Positions 6,765 through 14,394 of a stretch of DNA of 19,955 nucleotides are shown piece by piece. The stretch comes from a bacterium (GTDB lineage Bacteria > Planctomycetota > UBA1135 > UBA2386): assembly GCA_011051855.1 (NCBI GenBank), contig DRKG01000514.1, forward strand, positions 1 through 19,955, given 5' to 3'. The notes under the pieces are model-generated. The model was not told the origin of the DNA, searched no databases, and was given only the letters and a program-made list of their open reading frames with translations. Made by a program: the position numbers and the translations under genes. Positions within the stretch are counted from its first letter, which is position 1; every line of letters starts with the position of its first letter.

Positions 6765-9647
6765 TCACTGCCCGACGAGCTTGGCCCAGGCCGGGTGGGA
6801 CTCGTGCACCTCCCCGGAACCGAAGTTCTGCACCCAGTAGCGACCGTTTGCACCGATGCCGATCTCCCGGTGGCTCGGCGACAGCAGGTTGCGGTGGTGG
6901 CCGGACGAACGGCACCACGCGTTGTGCGCGCCGAGGGCGCCCGAGACCTTGGCGATGTTCTCGCTGACGCCGAACATGTAGCCGGCCAGGCGCAGGCGCT
7001 GGTTCGGCGTGCGCCGTTCGGGCACCGGCGAGAAATGCGAGAAGTAGCCCTGCTGTGACATTTCGTCGGCATGGCCCTGCGACCCTCTGCTGGCGCTCTC
7101 GACGATCGCCAGTGGGCGATGGCCGAACATCTCGCGGTAGTCGTTGGTGATCTTCAGCAGGCTGCGCACCGCCACCGAGAACCCGGGGCCGACCGCCTTG
7201 TTGTAGGCACGGATCAGCCGCCAGCGTTCGCGCTCGGTCCGCTCGGCCGGCGTGCGGCAATACGTCTGCAGCGTGATGGTCGCCCCCGGCTCGAGCGCGC
7301 GCGCCCACGCCACTGGCGCCAACGCGGCCGCCACCGACTCGCCCGGCGCGAACCCGCCGAGTCGCGCAGCCTGAACGGCCAGCCAATCGAGGCGATCGAG
7401 GTCGTTCGCCAGCTTCTTCGGCACACGCAGCTTCGTGCGCGAACCTTCCCATACCTCGCGCAACGCCGCGACCCGCAGCGCCACCTCGGCCTGCACGCGG
7501 TTGTATTCCGCGAACTCCTCCCCCGACACCGCCGGCGGCTTGTAGGGGTAGAAGTAGCGCACCTCGTCGAAGATCAACTCCTTGGCGTGCCGGCGCGCCG
7601 CGTCCAAACGTTCCCGTTCGGCGGCGAGCTTGTCGACTTGCCGGCGCAACGAGCTCTTGCCGACGCGGGCGACCAGCGCGCCGAAGCGTGCCTTCATCGC
7701 CAGCGCCAGCGCCGCCGCCTCGGTCTCCCCGCGTTGGGTCACGGACTGCACGAAGGCGTCGCGCGCGGCGGCCGACTTCTTGCGCAGGGCCGCGTCGAGC
7801 TGCGGACCGAACTGCTTGGCGAGGTCGGCGAGTTCGAGTTGCCAGCGCGACACGAACCGGCCGCCCTTCAACACGTAGCCGGCCGCACCATGCTCGTCGG
7901 CACGCCCCCGCATCAACACCCGATCCGCCGCCGGTTGCAGTCCGGCATCGGCGCCGACGGCAGAGGCCAGCGCCTCTTCCGCCGCCGCCGACTCCCCGAG
8001 CTTGTAGAGCAGGGTCGCCGCACCGAGCGCGGCATCGCCCTCGGGTCGGAGCTGCGCCATCAACGTGCGCACCCCTTGCCCACTGAGATCGTGCCAGGCG
8101 AGCGGGAACTCACCGTCCGCCGAACGCGCAACAAGGCGACCCTGGTCGACGCGCACCAGCTCGAGAGCGCGGCCATCGTCGGCCTCGGTCGCCAACACCT
8201 TGCCGGCCGCCACGGCGGCGACGATAGCCTGCTGCCATCCGGCCAGCCGCTCGGCCTCGTCGGCGCGCGCAGCCAGGCGATCGGCGAACTGGGCATCGCG
8301 CGAACGCACCGCTTCGGCCGTTTCGCGCAACAGGCGCGCTGCACCCACGTAGTCCTCCCCCTCTTCGGCCGCGCGCACCTTGTCCATCTGGCTCCGCAGG
8401 CTCTGCAGCGTTGCGAGCCCATCTGCCGCGTCGACCTTCGTCGGCGATGCACGTTCCACCACCGGCGCGGGCTCGACCACCTTCGCTTCCAAGCGCGCCA
8501 ACTCGTCGCCGACTTCGTGGAAGGGCGCCGACGACGGCAACCGGTGGCAACCGGTGCGGAGCAACGTGATCGCGTGCTGCAGGCGCCCTTCGCGCGCCGC
8601 GGTCCGCGCCTCGAGCAGCAGCTCCTGCATCGCCACCCGAGCGCGTTCGCGCACCGACTGCTCGAGAGCCTTGAGCCGAGCGACGGCAGCCTGTTCCCGG
8701 GCCAGCTCGAAGCCCGCCTGCACCAGCGCGAGCGCCTGCGCGTAGCGGCCTTCACGGCAGCGCGCCTCGATCTCGTCGGCGGCCACCGGCAAACCCACCG
8801 GCTGTAGACTCTGCCCACGATCGACTCCTGGCGGCGGCTCCGCGTGCACACCGCGCTGCGGGCGCGCGATCGCCGCCGCGGCCTCCTCGCGACGGCGCAG
8901 CAATGCGCGCAATCGCGAACGCACCTTGCGGGCCGCGACCTTCTCGTCGGGCGCCCCGCTCGCTTCCAGCCGCTGCAGTTCGCGCGACCAGACCGCGTAG
9001 CCGCGTTCGTCGCCGGGGTCGAGCACCGCGGCTTCGAGCCGCGCGCGCGTGACGCCGACCTGCCGGATCGCCGCTTCGACCGCGGCGAGGCGCTCCAGCC
9101 GGTCGTCCTCGCTGCCCGCCCACTGCGATCGCAGCCGCGCGACCTCGGCCGAAGCCGCGTCGAGGTCCCCCTTCGCGCGCAGACTCTCGACGTAGCCGAG
9201 CAACCCGCGCACTTCCGCGCGGTCATCGCCGGACCATGCGAACGCAGTCCCTGCCGCGAGCAGCGCGACCACCGCCAACACCGGCGCGAACAGAGACCCC
9301 GAGCGCTTGCGGCGGCGGCGCGACGCGCGTGCGAGCGGCGCCAGCACGTCGTCCGGGCCGGCCGGGCGGGTAACGGTTCGCCCGACCACGAGCACGGCCC
9401 GCCCGATCTCGATGCGGTCCCCGAGTTGCAGGTCGGCCGCGCGCACCGCCTTGCCGTTCACCCGCACGGCCTCGGTCGCCCGCAGGCGTATTCCGTCCGC
9501 GTGCGCCTCGAAACGCACGTGACCCGGTGCCACGCCGTCCTCACCGAGACGGATGGTGTCGTCGGGCGCGGAACCAGCGGTAGCCGGCCGTTCGTCCAAC
9601 GGATGCAGGAAGGTCTGCCCGGCATCGAGGATCTGCAGGGTGTACAT
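6765..9647 (-). CDS. FHA-like domain / one TM helix / long helical region / CAP (SCP-PR1) domain protein
   Basis: This 960-residue protein has an unusual layout. Residues 1-90 form an FHA-like beta-sandwich (TAGSAPDDTIRL, GHVRFE, VRVNGKAV, IEIGRAVLVVG). However, the phosphothreonine-binding Arg, Ser and STNG residues of canonical FHA domains are replaced. A basic stretch RRRKR (111-115) precedes one membrane helix (119-139), so the FHA-like part should be cytoplasmic and the rest periplasmic. Residues about 145-800 are charged, helix-rich and partly repeat-like. The C-terminus (about 845-944) is a bacterial CAP domain with HADEM (859-863), GYFSHFSP, SENIA, SSGHHRNLL and YWVQNFG. Known: bacterial CAP domains are extracytoplasmic and mostly of unknown function. 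The ATG at 9647 is used because the FHA-like strand begins there; the open frame upstream overlaps the methyltransferase gene in another frame. Confidence 0.85.
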   Translation of the reverse strand: MYTLQILDAGQTFLHPLDERPATAGSAPDDTIRLGEDGVAPGHVRFEAHADGIRLRATEAVRVNGKAVRAADLQLGDRIEIGRAVLVVGRTVTRPAGPDDVLAPLARASRRRRKRSGSLFAPVLAVVALLAAGTAFAWSGDDRAEVRGLLGYVESLRAKGDLDAASAEVARLRSQWAGSEDDRLERLAAVEAAIRQVGVTRARLEAAVLDPGDERGYAVWSRELQRLEASGAPDEKVAARKVRSRLRALLRRREEAAAAIARPQRGVHAEPPPGVDRGQSLQPVGLPVAADEIEARCREGRYAQALALVQAGFELAREQAAVARLKALEQSVRERARVAMQELLLEARTAAREGRLQHAITLLRTGCHRLPSSAPFHEVGDELARLEAKVVEPAPVVERASPTKVDAADGLATLQSLRSQMDKVRAAEEGEDYVGAARLLRETAEAVRSRDAQFADRLAARADEAERLAGWQQAIVAAVAAGKVLATEADDGRALELVRVDQGRLVARSADGEFPLAWHDLSGQGVRTLMAQLRPEGDAALGAATLLYKLGESAAAEEALASAVGADAGLQPAADRVLMRGRADEHGAAGYVLKGGRFVSRWQLELADLAKQFGPQLDAALRKKSAAARDAFVQSVTQRGETEAAALALAMKARFGALVARVGKSSLRRQVDKLAAERERLDAARRHAKELIFDEVRYFYPYKPPAVSGEEFAEYNRVQAEVALRVAALREVWEGSRTKLRVPKKLANDLDRLDWLAVQAARLGGFAPGESVAAALAPVAWARALEPGATITLQTYCRTPAERTERERWRLIRAYNKAVGPGFSVAVRSLLKITNDYREMFGHRPLAIVESASRGSQGHADEMSQQGYFSHFSPVPERRTPNQRLRLAGYMFGVSENIAKVSGALGAHNAWCRSSGHHRNLLSPSHREIGIGANGRYWVQNFGSGEVHESHPAWAKLVGQ

Positions 9648-9703
9648 GCGGCAGCTTTCGGGCGCGCAATCGGCTCGCGCGTAGAGGGGGCTAGAGCGGC
9701 AGT

Positions 9704-10591
9704 CTACCCGCCTCGCCCCGCCGAAGGGACCTCCTGGCGCAACCAGAGGGACCCGACCTGCCCCCGAGTGCGTTCGGCGTCCGGCACCAGGTCGCTCGCG
9801 AAGCGCCGCCGGGCGATACGCACGACCGGCAGCCCGCGCAGCAGGTCGCGGGTGCGCGCAAACTCGGCCGCCGTCTGGTTGGCGACCATCAGCCAACCGC
9901 CCGGTCGCAGCGAGGCGACGGCGCGTTCCAACATGCGTCGGGGACGCAAGCGCGACACCGGCGCACCCCAGCGCAGGCAGGCGTAAGCGGACACGAACGG
10001 AAAGAACAGGCTGACGACGTCCTGCTCCGGCAGCCGCACCGCGGTCGCGTCGGCGACCTCGTAGCGCACGACGCTGCCGTCGACCGAAGCCTGGGCGGCA
10101 CGCGCGCGGCCGTGATCGGCGCGCGAATGGCCGTCGCGGTAGATGCCGTGGCCGTCGAGTTCGATGCCGCGCAACACGACGCGGCGCTCTCCGCCGGCGT
10201 GGCGCGACAACCATTGCTGCAGGGCCGGGGCATAGTGGAAGTCGCCGCAGCCGAGGTCGGCGCAGCGCACGGCGCCGTCCGGGCCGCACGGCACGGCCAG
10301 GTCGCCGGCGAGCCGTTCGAGCTGTTCGAGCCGCGCGAGGTTGGCCGCCGCGAGTGCCGGCGACATCGTCCGGAGCGCCGCCGTCAGGTCGTAGCGCTGT
10401 CGCAATCGCGCGACGCGCACCGCCGCAGCCGGCGCAACGGCACGACCGCCTTCGAAGTCGCGCCCGGGTTCGGCCGCCCAACGCGGCACTCCACGACTCC
10501 ACGCGAGCAATGAGCGCACCAGAAAGCCGACCTCGATCGCCGGCGCGCGCATCCACGCCACGCTCTGCTGTAGGATCCCGGGCACGGCCAT
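9704..10591 (-). CDS. class I SAM-dependent methyltransferase, substrate unknown
   Basis: The 295-residue protein has a Rossmann-type methyltransferase core: motif I CADLGCGDFHYA (110-121), acidic GIELDG (142-147) after the second strand, DVVSLFFPFVS (191-201) and the post-motif LRPGGWLMVANQT (228-240). The first 100 residues are helical (YDLTAALRTMSPALAAANL) and unlike common small-molecule methyltransferases. A His- and Asp-rich loop (YRDGHSRADHGRA, 151-163) follows motif II. No membrane segment or signal peptide is evident, so it should be cytoplasmic. It lies 65 bases after the lipoprotein gene and 56 bases before the FHA-CAP gene on the same strand, so co-transcription is possible. I cannot name the substrate. 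Confidence 0.75.
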   Translation of the reverse strand: MAVPGILQQSVAWMRAPAIEVGFLVRSLLAWSRGVPRWAAEPGRDFEGGRAVAPAAAVRVARLRQRYDLTAALRTMSPALAAANLARLEQLERLAGDLAVPCGPDGAVRCADLGCGDFHYAPALQQWLSRHAGGERRVVLRGIELDGHGIYRDGHSRADHGRARAAQASVDGSVVRYEVADATAVRLPEQDVVSLFFPFVSAYACLRWGAPVSRLRPRRMLERAVASLRPGGWLMVANQTAAEFARTRDLLRGLPVVRIARRRFASDLVPDAERTRGQVGSLWLRQEVPSAGRGG

Positions 10592-10616
10592 GCCATCGGC
10601 ATTCGCCGCCGACGAA

Positions 10617-10631
10617 CCGAACCCGGTTCGG
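10617..10631. repeat. 15-bp palindrome between lipoprotein and methyltransferase genes
   Basis: CCGAACC-C-GGTTCGG is a perfect 7+1+7 palindrome in the 65-base gap, 26 bases before the methyltransferase start. The very small loop makes it a poor terminator. It could be an operator site. Confidence 0.4.
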
Positions 10632-10656
10632 GCGATCTCCCGCCCGTGCGCGCCGC

Positions 10657-12507
10657 TCAGCGCGCGGTCTGCGGGAACTTCAGGTACGGCAGCTTGACTC
10701 CCTGGAACTCGAAGTTGTCGATGCGCAGCTCCGGCGGTGGTTCGAAGCCGCGGCCGCCTTCGAAGGCGATCAGGTCGTTCTGCTCGACGCCATCGCCGGA
10801 CACGCCGAGCGCTCCGACCAACTGGCCGTTCTTGTAGAGCGGCACCGACCCCGGGAAGAACGTCAGACCGTTCTGGTAGCCGGGGTCCGGCGGCTCGTTG
10901 CCCCAGCGGTCGACCTGACCGGGGAGCTGGTTGAGCAGCGCGAGGTTGTAGAGCGGGCCGGGCGCGGTATCGCCCGAAGCCGGCGCATAGGTCGCCCCGG
11001 CGGGCGGGCCGGCGGCGATGTAGTCCGCCTGCGAGAACGTGCCACCGATGCCCGGCGGGTAGAACGGCTGCGACAGGAAGCCGAGCGTGCGCGTGGTCAA
11101 CGCAATGCCGCGGTTCTGACCGGTCGGGTCGACCGGGAACCCATCCCACGCATCGCCGAACGGAAACGCGAAGCCGTTGTTGTTCGCGACCGGCGTCGAG
11201 AACGGGCCATTCGGCCGGCAATAGTAGACGGTCGAGCGCGCCTTCGCGGGCACCACGTCGACCGCGTCGGTCAGCGTGTCTTCCATGCGGAAGTGCGCCA
11301 GGATCAGACCGCGCGTATCGACGACGGTCGCGATCACCCGCGCCGAACTGCCGAGCGGCAAGCGCACCTGCCCGCGCGTGATGTTCGCGCTGTCGATGAC
11401 CTGACCGATGATCCGCTCGACGTCGGGCTGCGTCAGCACCTGGCCGCCGAAGCCGTCCATGCCGGCACGCGGCCCGATCAGGTAGCCGAACGGATCGGCA
11501 CGCCCCATCGTCGGCACCATCACGAAGCCGCCGGGGGCGGCCGCCGCGCGCGCCGCAAACCCGGCCGGGCGCGTCGTCTGCTTCACGTACGGCAACAGCA
11601 CGCCGAGAATCGTGATCGCGCCCTCGAGCGGGATCTCGTCGAAGAAGAAGTCCTCGTCCCCGGCGGCACCGCTGCCCGACGCGCCCTGGATCGCCGCGAA
11701 CTCGGCCGCCTCGACGTTCGGGTCGCCGTTCTGGTCGAGCACGTAGACGCCGACGCCGCCGACCAGCCGCCGCACGCCGCCGGCATTGACCTTGAACAGC
11801 GGCACCGCCCCCGGCAGCAGCGTGATACCGGGACTCGGGAAGGTGCCGTCGAGGTTGCGCGACGGGTTGAAGACGGCCCCAGCATTGAATGCCGTCGGCG
11901 GCGTGGTCAGCGCCGTCGCGATGTCCGCCCCGCGGTTCGTCGAGTTGATCTGCCACAGCGGCCCCTGCGGCGTGCCGGCGACGCCGGTGCAACGGCGCGT
12001 CGGCGCGATCACCGTGTCGCCGGCCCCGCTGGCCGGCAACTGCGAGGCGATGAACTCGCTCGCGAACGTCGGCGGGAAGTGGAACCGACTGAGCGTCTCG
12101 ACCGTGCGCGACGACAGCGGCGCTTGGCTATTCGAGAAGAACGACGTCGTGCGCGCCAGGCTGACGGCGATGTTGTCGGCGTCCGTCGGCGCGAGGCCGA
12201 TCGTCGAATACACGCCGAGGATGTCGCCGGTGCGGTCGGTCACCGCGATGTGCACGTCGTCGGGCTCCCCCGCGCCGACGGCGACGATCGAGTTCAGCGC
12301 GCGCGTGATGATCGTGGTCACCTCGGCGGCGGTCAGCGGCGTCGCCGGGCCGCCGGAGACGAACGCGGCCGGCGTGGACGTCTGTTTGGGATTGCACGAA
12401 CCGAGCACGAGCCCGGCGGCCACCACAACCCCGGCGAACACCCCGACCGCGAGACGGCGACGCACGACGGGACGGTCCTGATTGGAGAATCGTGAGGGCA
12501 TGGCCAT
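10657..12507 (-). CDS. lipoprotein with two GlcG/HbpS-type (DUF336) domains
   Basis: The 616-residue protein starts with a lipoprotein signal: basic VRRR, a hydrophobic stretch, then the lipobox LGSC with Cys38. Asn follows the Cys, compatible with outer-membrane sorting. Two related halves follow. Each starts with an x-LT-x-A-E/D-V helix (PLTAAEVTTIITRAL; VLTQPDVERIIGQV), continues with a strand carrying D-T/R-x-G (VTDRTGDILGVYS; VDTRGLILAHFRM), and ends with a P-G-x-VPL-x-K-x-G closing motif (LLPGAVPLFK; FFPGSVPLYKNGQLVGALGV plus SGD-x-x-EQND). Those are hallmarks of the GlcG/HbpS family (PF03928). Both halves carry long insertions relative to the usual 140-150 residue domain. HbpS of Streptomyces binds haem outside the cell, but ligand binding here is unproven. 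The gene begins 11 bases after the barrel gene stop. ATGs at 12507 and 12501 are equally plausible starts. Confidence 0.82.
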   Translation of the reverse strand: MAMPSRFSNQDRPVVRRRLAVGVFAGVVVAAGLVLGSCNPKQTSTPAAFVSGGPATPLTAAEVTTIITRALNSIVAVGAGEPDDVHIAVTDRTGDILGVYSTIGLAPTDADNIAVSLARTTSFFSNSQAPLSSRTVETLSRFHFPPTFASEFIASQLPASGAGDTVIAPTRRCTGVAGTPQGPLWQINSTNRGADIATALTTPPTAFNAGAVFNPSRNLDGTFPSPGITLLPGAVPLFKVNAGGVRRLVGGVGVYVLDQNGDPNVEAAEFAAIQGASGSGAAGDEDFFFDEIPLEGAITILGVLLPYVKQTTRPAGFAARAAAAPGGFVMVPTMGRADPFGYLIGPRAGMDGFGGQVLTQPDVERIIGQVIDSANITRGQVRLPLGSSARVIATVVDTRGLILAHFRMEDTLTDAVDVVPAKARSTVYYCRPNGPFSTPVANNNGFAFPFGDAWDGFPVDPTGQNRGIALTTRTLGFLSQPFYPPGIGGTFSQADYIAAGPPAGATYAPASGDTAPGPLYNLALLNQLPGQVDRWGNEPPDPGYQNGLTFFPGSVPLYKNGQLVGALGVSGDGVEQNDLIAFEGGRGFEPPPELRIDNFEFQGVKLPYLKFPQTAR

Positions 12508-12518
12508 TGTCGTCCGGG

Positions 12519-14237
12519 CTACCAGGTCGTCAGGATGTTGGTGAACACGTTGTACTGCACGTCGTCGGTCTCGTAGATGCGCGCGAACCCGTCGTCCGGG
12601 AACAATGCCGACGCGCCGAACTGCAAGATCACGTTGTTGGTCAACCACGGTCGGTACTGGGTGCCGAAGAACACCTCCGTGCCGATCGATTTGCTGATGT
12701 TGGCAGCCTGCAACAGGAACTCGAGCGACGACGTCTTGTCGAAGCGCAGATAGGTCAGACCGACCTGGGCACGCCACTTCGGCGTCAGCTCGAAGTCGGC
12801 GGCCGCACCGATCAGCAGCACGCCGGGGTTGACGAAGTTCGATTGCCCCTGGGTCTTGCTGGTCTGCAGGTCGGCCAGCGGACTGAACGGCTGGGTCAGG
12901 CCGGTGCCGGTGAACGGCAGTCGCTGCGTATTCCAGAACGAGAATGCGCCGCCGCCGAACGCCGGATTGTCGAGGATCGCATCGAAGCCGCTGGCGGTGC
13001 CGTCGCGGGGACTGCCGTCGCCCGACGCATACAACCCGAACAATCGCGGACGCCACCAATCGATGTCGTACGACACCTCGACAGCGGCAAAGCGCGCGTC
13101 GATATCCACCCCGCGCGCAGCAATCTCGTTCTGCTTCTCCTCGCCGAACGCCTTGTAGAGTGCGTGGGTGATGTTCCAGCGGCCGAGATGGCCTTCGCCC
13201 GCCCATCCCAGGTAATAGGCGGTGACCTCGTTCGGCGTGAAGTTGCCGATCGGCTTCGGCGACACGAGGAAGCGGTTGTCGTCGAACTCGAAGCCGCGGC
13301 GGTCGTTGTTGTAGTGGAACGAAACCTCGGTCGTGTAGCCCTTGACCGGCCAGTCCTGCCGGTAGAGGTTGGCGATGAACACCGTCTGGTCGCGACTCTC
13401 GAAGCGGTTGAGCTGCGAGTTCGTGTCCTTGTCGAGCTGGTTGAACAGCGCGACGTTGTATTGCCACTTGTTGTTGTCGTAGTTGCCGAAGAAGCGCGCG
13501 CCGAGATTCGCGTCCTCGAATAGGAAGCCGCGGAAATCGGAACGGAACGGCAGGATGCCGACTTCGACGCTGCAGAAGTCGTAGCGATCGCTGAGGTCGA
13601 ACAGGTGGTATTCGACGAACGCCTCTTGCAGTGCGATGTCGTATTTCTTGCGCTCGCTGCCGAGCGCCGGGTCGATCACCACGACGCCGACTTCTTCGAC
13701 GTTCAATTGGGTGTAGTTCAGCACCGGCGTGATGCGGATGCGCCAGTCGACCGGCTTGAACGCCTGTTGGCCGCGGAACAGGTCGAACGACAGCGCCAGA
13801 TCGTCCTGCAGGAACGTCTGCTGGCCGTCGCCGAACACCGATTCGCGCACCGGACCGGGACCGGTGATGCCGGTCGGCGTCGGCACGTCGCGCGTCTCGA
13901 AGAAGAAACGGTTGGTGATCGTCGCCGCGAAGAACAGATCCTCGCTGCCCAGGATCGGGAAGTCGCCCTTGAGGGGATGCTGGCGGTAGGAGTTCCACCA
14001 CTGAGCCGGCTCGTTGATCACGTAGGGCGGCGGCGCAACGATGCCGACCGGCCGGCCGGGCGCGAACCAGCGTGACGCGATCGGCAGGAAGTCCGGTGGT
14101 GCCTGCGGCGCCTCCTCCTGTGCCGGGGCGGCCGACGCGACGGCCAGCAGCGCGGCAGCGCCCGCCGGCGACCGCACGATTCGCTCCGAGCATCGCCACC
14201 ACCGACGATCCCTTCTGCAACGTATCCGACGCGTCAT
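12519..14237 (-). CDS. exported outer-membrane beta-barrel-like protein, unknown function
   Basis: The 572-residue protein has an N-terminal basic region with a hydrophobic core and likely signal cleavage after APA (about residue 39). The mature part has many alternating aromatic/polar strands (RNRFFF-, DWRIRITPVLNYTQL, WQYNVALFNQ, YTTEVSFHYN, WRAQVGLTYLRFD, NVILQFGASALF) and ends in Trp. That fits an outer-membrane barrel with a C-terminal aromatic residue for BAM recognition. I cannot assign it to a named porin family. The ATG at 14237 is preceded by GAGGA (14246-14242) at a 4-base spacing. It is the first gene of the leftward set and lies 11 bases before the GlcG/HbpS-type lipoprotein gene, so the two products probably work together in the outer membrane (inference). 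The open frame extends upstream only by chance. Confidence 0.75.
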   Translation of the reverse strand: MTRRIRCRRDRRWWRCSERIVRSPAGAAALLAVASAAPAQEEAPQAPPDFLPIASRWFAPGRPVGIVAPPPYVINEPAQWWNSYRQHPLKGDFPILGSEDLFFAATITNRFFFETRDVPTPTGITGPGPVRESVFGDGQQTFLQDDLALSFDLFRGQQAFKPVDWRIRITPVLNYTQLNVEEVGVVVIDPALGSERKKYDIALQEAFVEYHLFDLSDRYDFCSVEVGILPFRSDFRGFLFEDANLGARFFGNYDNNKWQYNVALFNQLDKDTNSQLNRFESRDQTVFIANLYRQDWPVKGYTTEVSFHYNNDRRGFEFDDNRFLVSPKPIGNFTPNEVTAYYLGWAGEGHLGRWNITHALYKAFGEEKQNEIAARGVDIDARFAAVEVSYDIDWWRPRLFGLYASGDGSPRDGTASGFDAILDNPAFGGGAFSFWNTQRLPFTGTGLTQPFSPLADLQTSKTQGQSNFVNPGVLLIGAAADFELTPKWRAQVGLTYLRFDKTSSLEFLLQAANISKSIGTEVFFGTQYRPWLTNNVILQFGASALFPDDGFARIYETDDVQYNVFTNILTTW

Positions 14238-14394
14238 TCGATCCTCATGGGGGCAACGATCCGACCGAGAGCGGCTGCATTGGAACGGGGCCGACGACGC
14301 CTGCAAAGTACTTTCGAAACCGATGCCAAGGGACTTTCGCGCTCGTCCGTCGCAACCTCGGGTCGCTCGGGCTAGCATCCTGCGCGCAGCCGCC
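14238..14394. promoter_or_regulatory. divergent regulatory region, barrel gene / redox operon
   Basis: This 157-base region drives two divergent gene sets. It contains a perfect 10-bp palindrome AAAGTACTTT (14305-14314) and a direct repeat ACTTTCG (14310-14316 and 14333-14339), whose copies are 23 bases apart, about two helical turns. TAGCAT at 14373-14378, 16 bases before the FHA gene ATG, resembles a -10 element, without a clear -35. The regulator is unknown. Confidence 0.45.

Noticed and set aside
9648..10556. N-terminal extension that would make the FHA-CAP protein 1263 residues
   Set aside because: The extension overlaps the methyltransferase gene in another frame and is Arg-rich without motifs. 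The FHA-like fold begins at the ATG at 9647.
10611..10631. GGTTCG suggesting a tRNA T-arm
   Set aside because: It is one arm of a palindrome, and no cloverleaf or anticodon stem can be built around it.
10354..12495. Plus-strand open frame of 713 codons rich in Arg, Glu and Asp
   Set aside because: The composition is typical of antisense frames in GC-rich DNA. The opposite strand encodes a clear lipoprotein signal, HbpS-type domains and a methyltransferase.
14314..14329. Sigma-54-like TTGGCATCGGTTTCGA on the minus strand before the barrel gene
   Set aside because: The -24 part fits, but at the right spacing the -12 dinucleotide is GA instead of GC, so it fails the core requirement.
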